A stretch of DNA of 64,000 bases from Capsicum annuum. Its lineage: Eukaryota > Streptophyta > Magnoliopsida > Solanales > Solanaceae. The stretch is taken from the NCBI RefSeq assembly GCF_002878395.1, contig NC_061115.1, forward strand, positions 216,490,114-216,554,113, read 5' to 3'. The position numbers and the translations under genes were made by a program. This document shows positions 54,746 through 64,000 of this stretch, one piece after another. The notes under the pieces were generated by a model. It had not been told where the DNA came from. It saw nothing but the letters and a program-made list of their open reading frames with translations, and made no database searches. Each line of letters begins with the position of its first letter. The stretch's first letter is position 1.

Positions 54746-55525
54746 CTAATAGATCTCCCGTAAGTTGCGGTACATCTTAGTAGCCCCTGGATGAATAGAG
54801 TAGCACGCACCATGCACTTCTGCAAGAATTTGCTGCCTTAAGTCATCTACACCTAGAAAACAGAGGCGACCTTGACAACGAAGAACACCATCTTCCCCTT
54901 GGGAGAAAACCTTTATTTTCTGATTCTGTACTGACTTTTTCAAATTGACTAGGCTGGGATCTCTATCTTGCTTTTCTTTTACCTCAAAAACTAGAGATGA
55001 TTCTGAACCCATACATCACCCTCTGAAGAATCAACTAAGAGAACGCCTAGTCTGGGAAGCTGATGGACTTCCTGAGCTAAATTGTTCTTATTGTCTGCAA
55101 CATGAGAAACACTACCCATAGATAGTCTGTTGAGAGCGTTGGCCACTACGTTGGCCTTGCCCGAATGATAAAGGACACTCATGTTATAATCTTTCAAGAG
55201 CTCTAACCACCTTCTCTTATGAAGATTAAGTTCTTCCTGAGAGAAGACATACTGAAGACTTATGATCTGTGAAGACATCTACATGAACACTGTATAGGTA
55301 ATGCCTCCAAATCTTCAAGGCAAAAACTACGGCTGCTAGCTCAAGATCATGGGTAGGATAATTCTTCTCATGGAACTTTAACTGTCTGGAGACGTAGGCT
55401 ATGACCTTACCATGATGCATGAGGACACAACCCAAAGCTACTCTAGATGTATCACAATACACTACAAACCCATCTAAACCATCTAGAAGAGCTAGGACTA
55501 GATTTGAGGTGAGTTGAGTCTTCAT
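54746..55525 (-). pseudogene. RNase H and integrase finger of gypsy 2
   Basis: The frame 55525-55226 has [20 protein letters not shown] and [20 protein letters not shown], then shifts. The frame 55278-54991 resumes [17 protein letters not shown]. The frame 55012-54746 has the finger region HGACYSIHPGATKMYRNLRE. Here the Trp codon before RHYLY that is lost in gypsy 1 is intact. Confidence 0.85.
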
Positions 55526-56330
55526 CTCCTAAAAACTCTCGTCGTAAGGATCTGACCACTGAAACTTGACTTTATTCTGAGTCAATCTAGACATAGGGGA
55601 TGCAATAAAAGAAAATCCTAACAAACCATCTGTAATAGCCAGCCAAACCTAAGAAACTCCTGATATCTAATAGAGAGATAAGGCGAGGCCAGTTGCTTAC
55701 TACTTAGGTCTTTTGAGGATCTACTCTAATGCCATCACCAAAAATTATATGACCAAGGAATGTTACTTACCTTAGCCAAAATTTGCACTTACTAAATTTG
55801 GTGAATAGTTGATGATCTCTGAGAGTCTAAAGTATTGTTCTGAGATGGTTTGTATGATCACGCTCACTGCGGGAATAGACCAGAATATCATCTATGAAGA
55901 CTATGACAAACATGCCCAAGTACTACTTGAAAACGCGGTTCATCATGTCCATGAAAGCAACTGGGGCATTGGTAAGACCAAATGACATGACTATAAATTT
56001 GAAGTGACCATATCGTGTACGAAAAGTTGTTTTCGTAATGTCATATTCTATAACTCTGAGCTGATGATAACCGAATCTGAGGTCTATCTGAGAGAAATAA
56101 CTAGCACCCTGAAGTTGGTCAAACAACTCATCGATTCTGGGAAGAGGATACTTGTTCTTGATCGTGACCTTATTAAGCTGACGGTAATCAATGCACATTC
56201 TCAGAGAACCGTCTTTCTTGTGCACGAATAAGACTAGTGCACCCCACGGGGAAATGCTGGGTCTGATGAATCCCTTATCTAAGATATCCTTCAACTTTCC
56301 TTTTAATTCTCTAAGTTCTAATGGTGCCAT
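55526..56330 (-). pseudogene. Reverse transcriptase of gypsy 2
   Basis: The frame 56330-55923 has [60 protein letters not shown] and [14 protein letters not shown], ending at a stop after MNRVFK. The catalytic FxDD region follows out of frame (near 55890). The start of this RT is duplicated upstream (56496-56950). Confidence 0.88.
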
Positions 56331-56950
56331 TCTGATGGCGAAATAGAGATAGGCTGAGTATCTGGAAGAAGATCAATGCCGAAGTCTATTTCCCTTTCGG
56401 GAGGAATTCTTGGAAGATCTTTGGGAAAGACATCTGAATTTTCATTTACAACTGGGACTGATTCAAGATTGGGAGTTCTGTAACAAGAGTCCTTGTCATA
56501 TTCTATAACTCTGAGCTGATGATAGCCGAATCTGAGGTCTATCTGAGAGAAATAACTAGCACCCTAAAGTTGGTCAAACAACTCATCGATTCTGGGAAGA
56601 GGATACTTTTTCTTGATCGTGACCTTATTAAGATGACGGTAATCAATGCACATTCTCAGAGAACCGTCTTTCTTGTGCACGAATAAGACTAGTGCACCCC
56701 ACGGGGAAATGCTGGGTCTGATGAATCCCTTATCTAAGATATCCTTCAACTTTCCTTTTAATTCTCTAAGTTCTAATGGTGCCATTCTGATGGCGAAATA
56801 GAGATAGGCTGAGTATCTGGAAGAAGATCAATGCCGAAGTCTATTTCCCTTTCGGGAGAAATTCTTGGAAGATCTTTGGGAAAGACATCTGAATTTTCAT
56901 TTACAACTGGGACTGATTCAAGATTGGGAGTTTTGTATCAATAGTCCTTA
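56041..56950 (-). repeat. 455-bp tandem duplication in RT of gypsy 2
   Basis: Two direct copies, 56041-56495 and 56496-56950, differ at only about ten positions by eye. Each encodes the protease-RT linker and the first part of RT ([20 protein letters not shown]). The upstream copy ends at FDQL. Confidence 0.92.
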
Positions 56951-56952
56951 AC

Positions 56953-57491
56953 TCATACAAGATGATCGACACATCCCTTAGATATCATTTTCCTTGCTCG
57001 AAGGTAGGAAATAAGCTGATCTCTGAAAGCAGATACACTACCCTTCCACTCTAGGATGGGTTCATTCAGAAATATAAACTGCACTATTCTATTTCTGAAG
57101 TCGAATATGGCATAGCAGGAATAAAGACAATCCATGCCAAGAATGACATCAAAATCAGTCATCTCTAATTCGACTAAGTCTGCTGAAGTGACTTTCTAAA
57201 ATATCATAACTGGGAAGTTCCTATATACCCGCTGGGCTATGATGGTTTTACCCACTGGGTAGAAACTGAAAAGGGCTCTGCTAGAATTACGGGACTGATT
57301 CCAAAATCAACTGCTATATAAGGAGTAACAAAAGATAAGGATGCACCAAGATCTAGCAAAAGCGTAAACATGCACATGAAAAATCTGTAACGTACCAGTA
57401 ACCACATCAAGAGAATTTTCCTGATCCTGTCGGGACTGGAGAGTATAAAAATGATTTGGGCATGGCCCATTAGTAGCACTGGAGGTGTCAC
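56953..57491 (-). pseudogene. Protease region of gypsy 2
   Basis: The frame 57491-57237 holds the active-site region (LLLDLGASLSFVTPYIAVDF; relatives have D-S/P-G-A/S-T-x-S, so the residues around the catalytic Asp are changed). The frame 57162-56953 holds MTDFDVILGMDCLYSCYAIF. A shift and stop separate them. Confidence 0.78.
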
Positions 57492-58570
57492 TCTATTGAT
57501 TTGAGTGACCGGACTGAGCTGCGGATGATTCTGCTGACCCTAAGGACCTGGATGAGGACAGTATCTAACTCTTTGGCCTGGATAGCCACATTCGAAATAG
57601 ATACCACTACCCGCTCTACAAATACCCTGATGGTGCTTACCACAATTCTAACAAAGAGGATAGGTGCGAGCACTGCTAACACTGCCTTGAGACTTAGAGC
57701 TCGGCACTCTATTTTTGTTACCCTCTCTGAACTTAAGAACTGGAGCACTGGCTGAAGAAGGAGTTGGTACTGATGACTTAGGATGAACTGAGAACGGTTT
57801 CATCCTCTGATTTACGCAGAGAAAAGTTAAAACTACCTGTCTTTTCTCTCTTATTCTGCTTCTCCCTCATCTTAATCTTTTGCTCCTCTATCTCCTGAGC
57901 ATGGGTTATAAGTCTGGCTAAGGTCCTGTCACTATTCAACATGGCAGATCTACACTCATTAACCACACTATCATTCACCCCTGAGATGAACTTACTCATC
58001 CTAGCCCTGTTGTCTGTAACTATATGAGGGACATATCTGTCTAATTAAGTAAACTTAAGAGATTACTCTTTCACCGTCATGTTTTCGTGCCTGATATTGA
58101 TGAATTCTAGCACCTTGGCTTCTCTAAGATCTAGGGGAAAGAATCTATCAAGGAATGTTGAAGCAAGCTCCTCCCAATCAACTTACTCTACATCATCTAC
58201 CCTTTCTAACTTCTACTAATTAAACCAAGTGTGAGCAACATCCTGTAATTGACATGCAGCTAGCTCATCACTCTCAACAAGAGTCCACCCCATAATGTCT
58301 ATCACCTTCTACACCTAATCTAGGAATTCCTGAGGGTCCTCATTATCTTAGACTCGAGAAAAGTTGGAGGATTCATTAGGGTGAAGTCCCAAATCCTAGT
58401 TGCAGCTGAATTGGCCACTGGGTTGGCCGGAATGACAGTTGGTCATTCATTCTGAGCAACAACCGATTGAACAAGAGTAGTAAATGTGGTCCTGAACTTT
58501 GCATGAGAAAATGATCGCCCAAAGGTTCTTCGGGCTGAGGGGCTGACTGATTTCTTCTCTAGGGAGGCAT
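57492..58570 (-). pseudogene. Gag of gypsy 2
   Basis: The start is probably the ATG near 58568, followed by CCTCCCTAG, a stop at codon 4. Fragments readable downstream include the frame 57999-57778 (MSKFISGVNDSVVNECRSAM, then RLITHAQEIEEQKIKMREKQ). A zinc-knuckle remnant lies near 57580-57660. Many stops. Confidence 0.72.
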
Positions 58571-58772
58571 ATTCTAAAATAAAGAGAAGAAGCAGATTAT
58601 ACAGAGAGATTGACTTAAGATTATGCTCACTGGCATGACATGAATACTAAAAATAGGAAACTATGCCTAAACATCTTATAGCCTCCTACACATAAATGTG
58701 GTGCGCAACACACTCATGTACAAGACTCTACTAGATGTGGCTTTCAGACTTCCTAGGACTCTATTGAACCTG

Positions 58773-58784
58773 GCTCTGATACTA
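58773..58784 (-). other. Primer binding site of gypsy 2
   Basis: On the minus strand TAGTATCAGAGC matches 11 of 12 bases of the initiator tRNA-Met site. It lies 4 bp from the LTR. Confidence 0.82.
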
Positions 58785-58788
58785 AGTT

Positions 58789-61406
58789 TATAACACCTCT
58801 AATCTGGTACCCAGAACATTACATGGTGCTCATGACCCCGAAGAACCACAAGCTAACCCATGACTGATATATGTACCTGTATACTGTATAAAATACTGAA
58901 TAATGTAGAAATATGAACTGAAGGTCCATAAGGTTCACATATTTGAAGTAAAAATATAACATCTGAGAAGGGGTATGAAATACCCAAAACAACTAAAAAT
59001 ATTGGTCTGAAACATGGTAGTCTAGAAAGCCTCTAACTAACTGAGTTGTCTGAGTAAGGAGTTGATGGGACATGTCCCCAACTAACTCCAAATAATAAAC
59101 TAATCAATGAGATAATAAATAAATAATTATATCCTCGAAAGATGAGGACTCACTTCTAATTCTGACTGTTTAGACTGGAATCTACTTCTGCTCTGGAGCT
59201 CGTGTCTCCAAACCTATGGTATAAGACACTATAGCACGAATGTGTCATTACTTTGAATGTACTGGTATGCATGTGAGGTAGGATGAATGCATGGGATTCA
59301 TATGCATAAACAATAATAATAACTAACTTACTATCATGAGTGTGAGAATACATGCATGATACATAATAACTGACACTAATATCGTGAATACAAAATTTTT
59401 GATTCTGAATATTGATAACATGACATACTGATAACTGATATAATTTGATAACTGATAATATGAGTGACTGTATCTGACAGTCCTAAATCTGATGGAACTA
59501 TCTGAGTTCTACACTGTATCTGAGTTGACTGTATCTGACAGTCCTAAAATTTGAAGAATTATCTAAGTTCTTTAACTAAGACTGATACTGAAACTATGAG
59601 AAGTAGTTATCAAATCGACATGACCCATATGCACTATAATAGCTGAACGTGGGTCCAATCTATGCCCTGATTGGAAAAGCATCAATACCGCACCACTGGT
59701 AAGGACAACATGTGAATAACCCTAACTCTAGTGAGAACGGTGGGAACCCTCATACAACAGATTAATCCACCTCATCTAACCTTATATAGCAGGATATGAT
59801 ATCTCAACCTATGCTGGCTACATAGTTCTAGAATGCAAGGATTGCTTTAAATAATCACACCCTCATATAACAAGTGAGTTCCCATCCTTGGGTTCACCCG
59901 GTGCTAATTTCTACTTCTATCTGAATAGACACTAAACACGATTTACTGAACTGAACATGGACTGAGTTACTGAATTCCGTTGACTGACGGAATACTATTG
60001 ATATATGAAAACTGACTGAGTTCATGAGATCATGGAGATTTCCTGAGTTATAAGACTATCTAAAGTCTAAGGATAATATCTTGACTGAGAGTATCATGAA
60101 AACATGACATGGTTCTAGGCACACAGCTAGTGTTTCGGGTACAAGTACCCCATGACTCGATGGAAGGAAACTGACAAGCTTAACTTACTTGAATTTATAG
60201 TAATCACCATAATTCATTTATTGAAGCATTTCATCAAACATGTGATAGGCATAAACTTGTACATACATGGGGATTTCATGATATCATGCTAATTGGGCAT
60301 TTTCCTTCATCTAGCCATTTAATCAAATACATGGTGGGCATGGAATATGTAGACAACATTATACAATAATTAAACACCATGGTTCAATTCTAATTTCATC
60401 ATTCAAGGGCTTAATCATAGGTTTGGATGAATCCATATCTATATTAATCAACCCGTATAGAGTTTAATACCCAAACATGGAATAAGATCCATTTACTCAT
60501 TATCAACATGAAAAAAAGCAGCCCAATCATGAAATTCACAAGAAAATTCATAACTTGAATTTAGAAAAGAGATTCTTGGACTTCATGGATGAAAGGAGTC
60601 CATTAATGAACACTATGCATACCTGGATTGAGTTTCTTGATGTTCTTGAACTTGAGGGATTTGAATCTCTTAATTCTTGGAGAAGATTTTGATGTTGTTC
60701 TTGGGATTAATTTAGAGAGAAAAACCCTAGTTTTGTTGTTGAAATGATGATGAACAAAGAGCTGAGTTCGGATATAATAAGGTATATATAGACGGATGGT
60801 AAATAACCAAAATACCCCTGTTAAACGACTGAAAATAGCTGAATGTTTTATGCAATGGTGGGATGCGATGGTCCGTCGCTTGATCGATGGTCCGTCGGAC
60901 CCTTCCGTCGAACGGGACCGAAATTGGGACCAACTACCTTCGTGCGATGGTGGGGTGCGACGGTCCGTCGCTGGGTCGACGGTGGACCTCACCGTCGTAC
61001 TCTTCCAGAGAACTGACTCACTGCCTCAATGTGATAGCGTGGTGCGACGATCCGTCGCTGGGTTGATGGTATGCCGGACCTCATCATCGTACTAATCCAG
61101 AGAGAAAGCTCACTACCTCGATGCAACGGTCGTGGTCGATAGTCCGTTGCTTGTCCGATGGTCCGTCGGCCTGCACCATTTCACCTGGGTAATTTTGCTA
61201 CCTTCTGTATTGTGGACATAACTTCCTCATTTGACACCGTATTTTGATGAAATTGGTATCAATGGAAAGCTTATTCAATTTCCCCACATAATAGAAAGTG
61301 AAAATCTCAAAAATAATACCACGTGTACAAAAATGGAGTTGCATTTCAAAGCAAGTTCTAACATCCTTGAGATGATTTTACGCTAAGAAAAGACACGGGC
61401 ATTACA
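58789..61406 (-). repeat. 5' LTR of gypsy 2
   Basis: 2618 bp, TATAACACC (mutated TG) to GGGCATTACA on the plus strand. CpG-rich repeats at 60850-61190 lie upstream in element sense of a TATA box (CTATATATACC, about 60781-60791). Confidence 0.9.
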
Positions 61407-61539
61407 TTCCCCTACCCCCTCACTCTTGGATTCCCCTTTTTTTCTCACTCCCGGCCTTCTTTCCCTTTTTCCTTAATTACCACATCTTTTGGTATAATTC
61501 ATTCGCTTGTGAAGGCAATAATGGATGAAGAGCGACCTT

Positions 61540-62343
61540 TCATCCATTCTTCTCAAGTGTATACCGATTGGACCTTCCATCATGTTTGGTCAACCTATTG
61601 TATTGCCAAGGTATTCCTAACAACAAGTGACAGGCTTGCATTGGTATCACGTCCCAAAGCACCTCGTCATGGTAGTTGGCTTCCTTAAAACATATCACAT
61701 ATTGCCTTGTGACCTTTAACTCACCGCATTCATTCAACCATTGCAACTTGTAAGGACTAGTGTGAGGTGTAGTCGGCAATTTCAAGAAGTTCACCATTGC
61801 AACACTAACCACATTCGTACAAATTCCACTATTTATCACCATAGTGCACACACTTTCCTTCACAAGGAATTTAGTATGGAATAGATTCTCCCATTGTCTA
61901 GGATCATCTATCGCCTTACTAATCATGGCACGCCTCACTACAAAGTTTGGAACCACGCACTCCCCTTCTTGTGGATAAGCATCCTTACAATCATCATCAT
62001 TATCATGTGGCTCTCTCTCGGCCGTCTCTCCATCTTGAGTCTCGGCCTCACTCTCATCACCCTCAATATTCACTTCTTCACCAAGGAAATACAATCTACC
62101 TTCTGTTAGGATTACATTGCTTCGGTTAGGGAATTCATTGGCTTTATGTCCCCAACCTTGGCACTTAAAGAATTGGAACCCTTTAGGATTAGGATACTTG
62201 TGAACTTCTTGCCTCGCAGGGATTTTGTGGACTGTTTTGGGCTCGGGCAGCCTAGTGTGGCGGGTTGGTCCTTGTTTTTGCGCCAACCCAAAAAGGATTG
62301 AACCATATCCTTGCCCTTCGACCAACCCAAGGTTGATTTTCAC
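61540..62343 (-). pseudogene. Gag C-terminus and protease of gypsy 3
   Basis: A 267-residue open frame. A zinc-knuckle relic KGFQFFKCQGWGHKANEFPN keeps only one Cys and His of the CCHC set. An acidic linker (EGDESEAETQDGE) follows. Then comes the protease: LVKESVCTMVINSGICTNVV, where relatives have D-S/G at the active site and Asn is present here, and LLLGIPWQYNRLTKHDGRSN. Loss of the catalytic Asp implies a dead protease. The frame is long and otherwise open. Confidence 0.83.
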
Positions 62344-63330
62344 TTTGATTTAAATGAAGACCTCTCTTTAAGTTCCCTTTCAATCTCAAGATCCGCTTGG
62401 AAAATACCTTCGACAATATCAAACTTGTGAATTGTCAAATGAGTGGAGACCTCTTTGTTCAACCCAGACTTGAACCGAATGATGTCATGACTAATTTGTT
62501 CCCCACGATGATCAAGTTTCAACATGAGTTGTTGAAACTTATCGTAATATACCATAACACTTCGATTTGCTTGCCGCAAGTTGTACAATCTAGCAAGCAA
62601 CTCATGATGATGGCTTTTGGGAAGATAACATTACCTTATTAGGTACCTCAACCAAAACCATTGTGGTGGTTGCCCCTCTACCAAATTGTTGCCGAGCCAC
62701 TTGAAGTATTCCCACCAAGTGTTAGCATAGCCTTCAAAATGAGCTATGGCATAACAACTCTTCTTCTCTTCCGAGATATCATTCACCTGAAACACTTTAT
62801 CAGAAACTGACTCCTAAGCAAGATATACCTTGGGGTCACTATCACCCTTAATGATATGTAGGCTTAATTTGATGGTATTGATGCCTACGTCTCTCTCTTG
62901 GTATCGATTTCCCCTTTCTCCATACCCTCGGTATATTTTTGGATCCATACGCCCCCCTCTTATCTCCTCCTCTCTTATTTAAGAATCATCAAAGGCTCTA
63001 TACCGTTCATAATCCTCTCTACCATATTTCTCAAAGTGGACGGGATTGTTTTGGACATTTGGAACTCGATTTGGAGGGATTGGATTTTGTGAAGGTGGTG
63101 ATCTTTGGTTTAGTGGGGCTTGGAAGGGTGGGTTTGGATTTAGTGGAGGTATTGGATGCCCAAGTCCCTCTTATGGAACTTGAGGAGTTTGGGAATGGGT
63201 TGGTCTATTGGAGTCTCGGTTTAGGGGGTTATGAGTGGTTTGGCTTGCGGCATTTAGTGGAGCTAGTGAAGGATTTGGCAATTGTGGCCATGTTTCGGGA
63301 GTAACGGTGGCAGAGGAATTTATATCATGT
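62344..63330 (-). pseudogene. Gag capsid region of gypsy 3
   Basis: The frame 62600-62340 has LYNLRQANRSVMVYYDKFQQ and FKSGLNKEVSTHLTIHKF. Before it, fragments SDPKVYLA, VFQVNDISEEKKSCYAIAHF and GYANTWWEYFKWLGNN (62640-62860) are typical of plant gypsy gag. 62900-63330 is a proline- and asparagine-rich stretch with stops. Confidence 0.78.
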
Positions 63331-63570
63331 TCACTTGACGAACATGTCGAGGATTAGTATGTGAGAGTAACTTTGACTCTCCACTTGTTCTAACCTCCCA
63401 CTAATAGTCATCACTTCTCCCCTGATGGCTCCCACTTTCGTACTCAACCTTTCAAGAGTTCGGGTCATTGCCTCAAGAGTGACCCTCATATTTTCCATTT
63501 CATTAGAATCCATGGTTTGAGACGTGGTTCCCTCCATTTTCAAGGTATCACCTAAAAAAGAAACAAACAT
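63331..63570 (-). pseudogene. Gag N-terminus of gypsy 3
   Basis: A 79-codon frame; the likely start is the MEGTTSQTMDSNEMENMRV methionine. MTRTLERLSTKVGAIRGEVM suggests a short coiled coil. It ends at a stop before the low-complexity stretch. Confidence 0.6.
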
Positions 63571-63590
63571 GTTAGTTTAAAACCCCTCTC

Positions 63591-64000
63591 CTCACTCATA
63601 CTCTCTTGGTTCACTCACACTCAAGATCTACAAGTGTTGTAGATTGGCTAGTAACCTATGATTCCTTAAGGTATGAGTATGCTCTTGTCCGGAATGGATT
63701 CTTTTTTGAAACTCAAAGAATTTCCATCGGACTATTTTCAAGGATTTACCAACGTATTCAAACGACAAAAGCACACAAACAAATGATGACACGAATACAA
63801 GGCTTCAAAGGACGAACTGACAACCTAGTAGGAATGTACTAGCTTGCTAATGAGTTCTCAAGTCAATTAGAAGAAACTAAGAATCAATAATTAGAAATTG
63901 GAATATCCAAATTGAGCTTAATTAATGACGTGAACAGTGATTAAGGTGATGTGGCAGCATGGTATTGGTCATGGTCCATACATTTTGTTCATCAACTTGA
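63591..64000. other. Leader / flank at the window edge, no gene
   Basis: Non-coding in element sense; probably the untranslated leader of gypsy 3. No primer site or LTR end was recognised. Confidence 0.4.

Larger units (their letters stand above)
48642..61406 (-). mobile_element. Gypsy 2 (Tekay-like chromovirus), nested in gypsy 3
   Basis: The order on the minus strand is 5' LTR (58789-61406), primer site, gag, protease, RT with duplication, RNase H, integrase, chromodomain, polypurine tract and 3' LTR (48642-53190, carrying a solo LTR). A perfect 5-bp target duplication TTCCC lies at 48637-48641 and 61407-61411. All coding parts carry stops or shifts. The same LTR family supplies the solo LTR at 14374-16937. 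Confidence 0.92.
61412..63590 (-). mobile_element. Gypsy 3, 5' portion (gag and protease)
   Basis: The upstream half of the element that resumes at 48636. Its order on the minus strand is gag start, coiled region, capsid, zinc knuckle, protease. The 5' LTR was not identified and probably lies beyond or at the window edge. Confidence 0.82.

Noticed and set aside
63606..63842. 78-codon plus-strand frame near the window end
   Set aside because: No domain, no support from context; lies in the presumed leader of gypsy 3.
1..64000. CRISPR array or bacterial-type operon
   Set aside because: Repeats are SINEs, LTRs and tandem satellites; no regular short direct repeats with unique spacers, and the genes have introns.

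Overview
The window is plant nuclear DNA, most likely from a Solanaceae species. No database was searched. The inference rests on intron-containing ankyrin-repeat/PGG-domain genes, on tRNA-derived SINEs that resemble the Au and TS families, and on plant Ty3/gypsy (Tekay-like chromovirus) and Ty1/copia retrotransposons nested in one another. Nothing looks bacterial, and no CRISPR array or operon was found.

Layout. From 1 to 9.4 kb and from 21.4 to 28.0 kb lies a decayed tandem cluster of ACD6/ITN1-like ankyrin-PGG genes. The cluster is a PGG-only gene (394-969, +), a three-exon pseudogene (3239-5815, +), two tiny PGG relics (6053-6092 and 6583-6711, +), a PGG exon split by a hAT-type MITE (7841-8664, -), a pseudogene (22406-23943, -) and a nearly intact but PGG-truncated copy (25158-27157, +). 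Two more partial copies lie head to head at 37613-38943. SINEs and a foldback element fill the spaces, and one GC-rich tandem repeat lies at 9401-9893.

Transposons. (1) A Tekay-like gypsy element (10394-21259, -) has one truncated LTR and carries a foreign solo LTR inside its reverse transcriptase. (2) A non-autonomous LTR element (28044-36876, +) has no gag-pol but shares LTR ends with element 1. (3) Copia fragments in both orientations lie at 39.2-43.9 kb. (4) A different gypsy element (about 45.7-63.6 kb, -) is split between protease and RT by a second Tekay-like element (48642-61406, -, target duplication TTCCC). That second element has a 2-kb solo LTR in its 3' LTR and a 455-bp tandem duplication in RT. 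All retroelement coding regions carry stops or frameshifts.

How it fits together. Ankyrin-PGG proteins are membrane proteins; their Arabidopsis relatives act in defence and salt signalling. The cluster looks like a birth-and-death family in which duplication made copies and deletions, SINEs, a MITE and LTR elements broke them. The points most worth following are a PGG-only gene that seems to sit behind an ankyrin-gene promoter, the MITE whose target duplication supplies a start codon, the head-to-head ankyrin fragments that could form a hairpin RNA, and the autonomous/non-autonomous LTR element pair. I found no clearly new multi-gene system.
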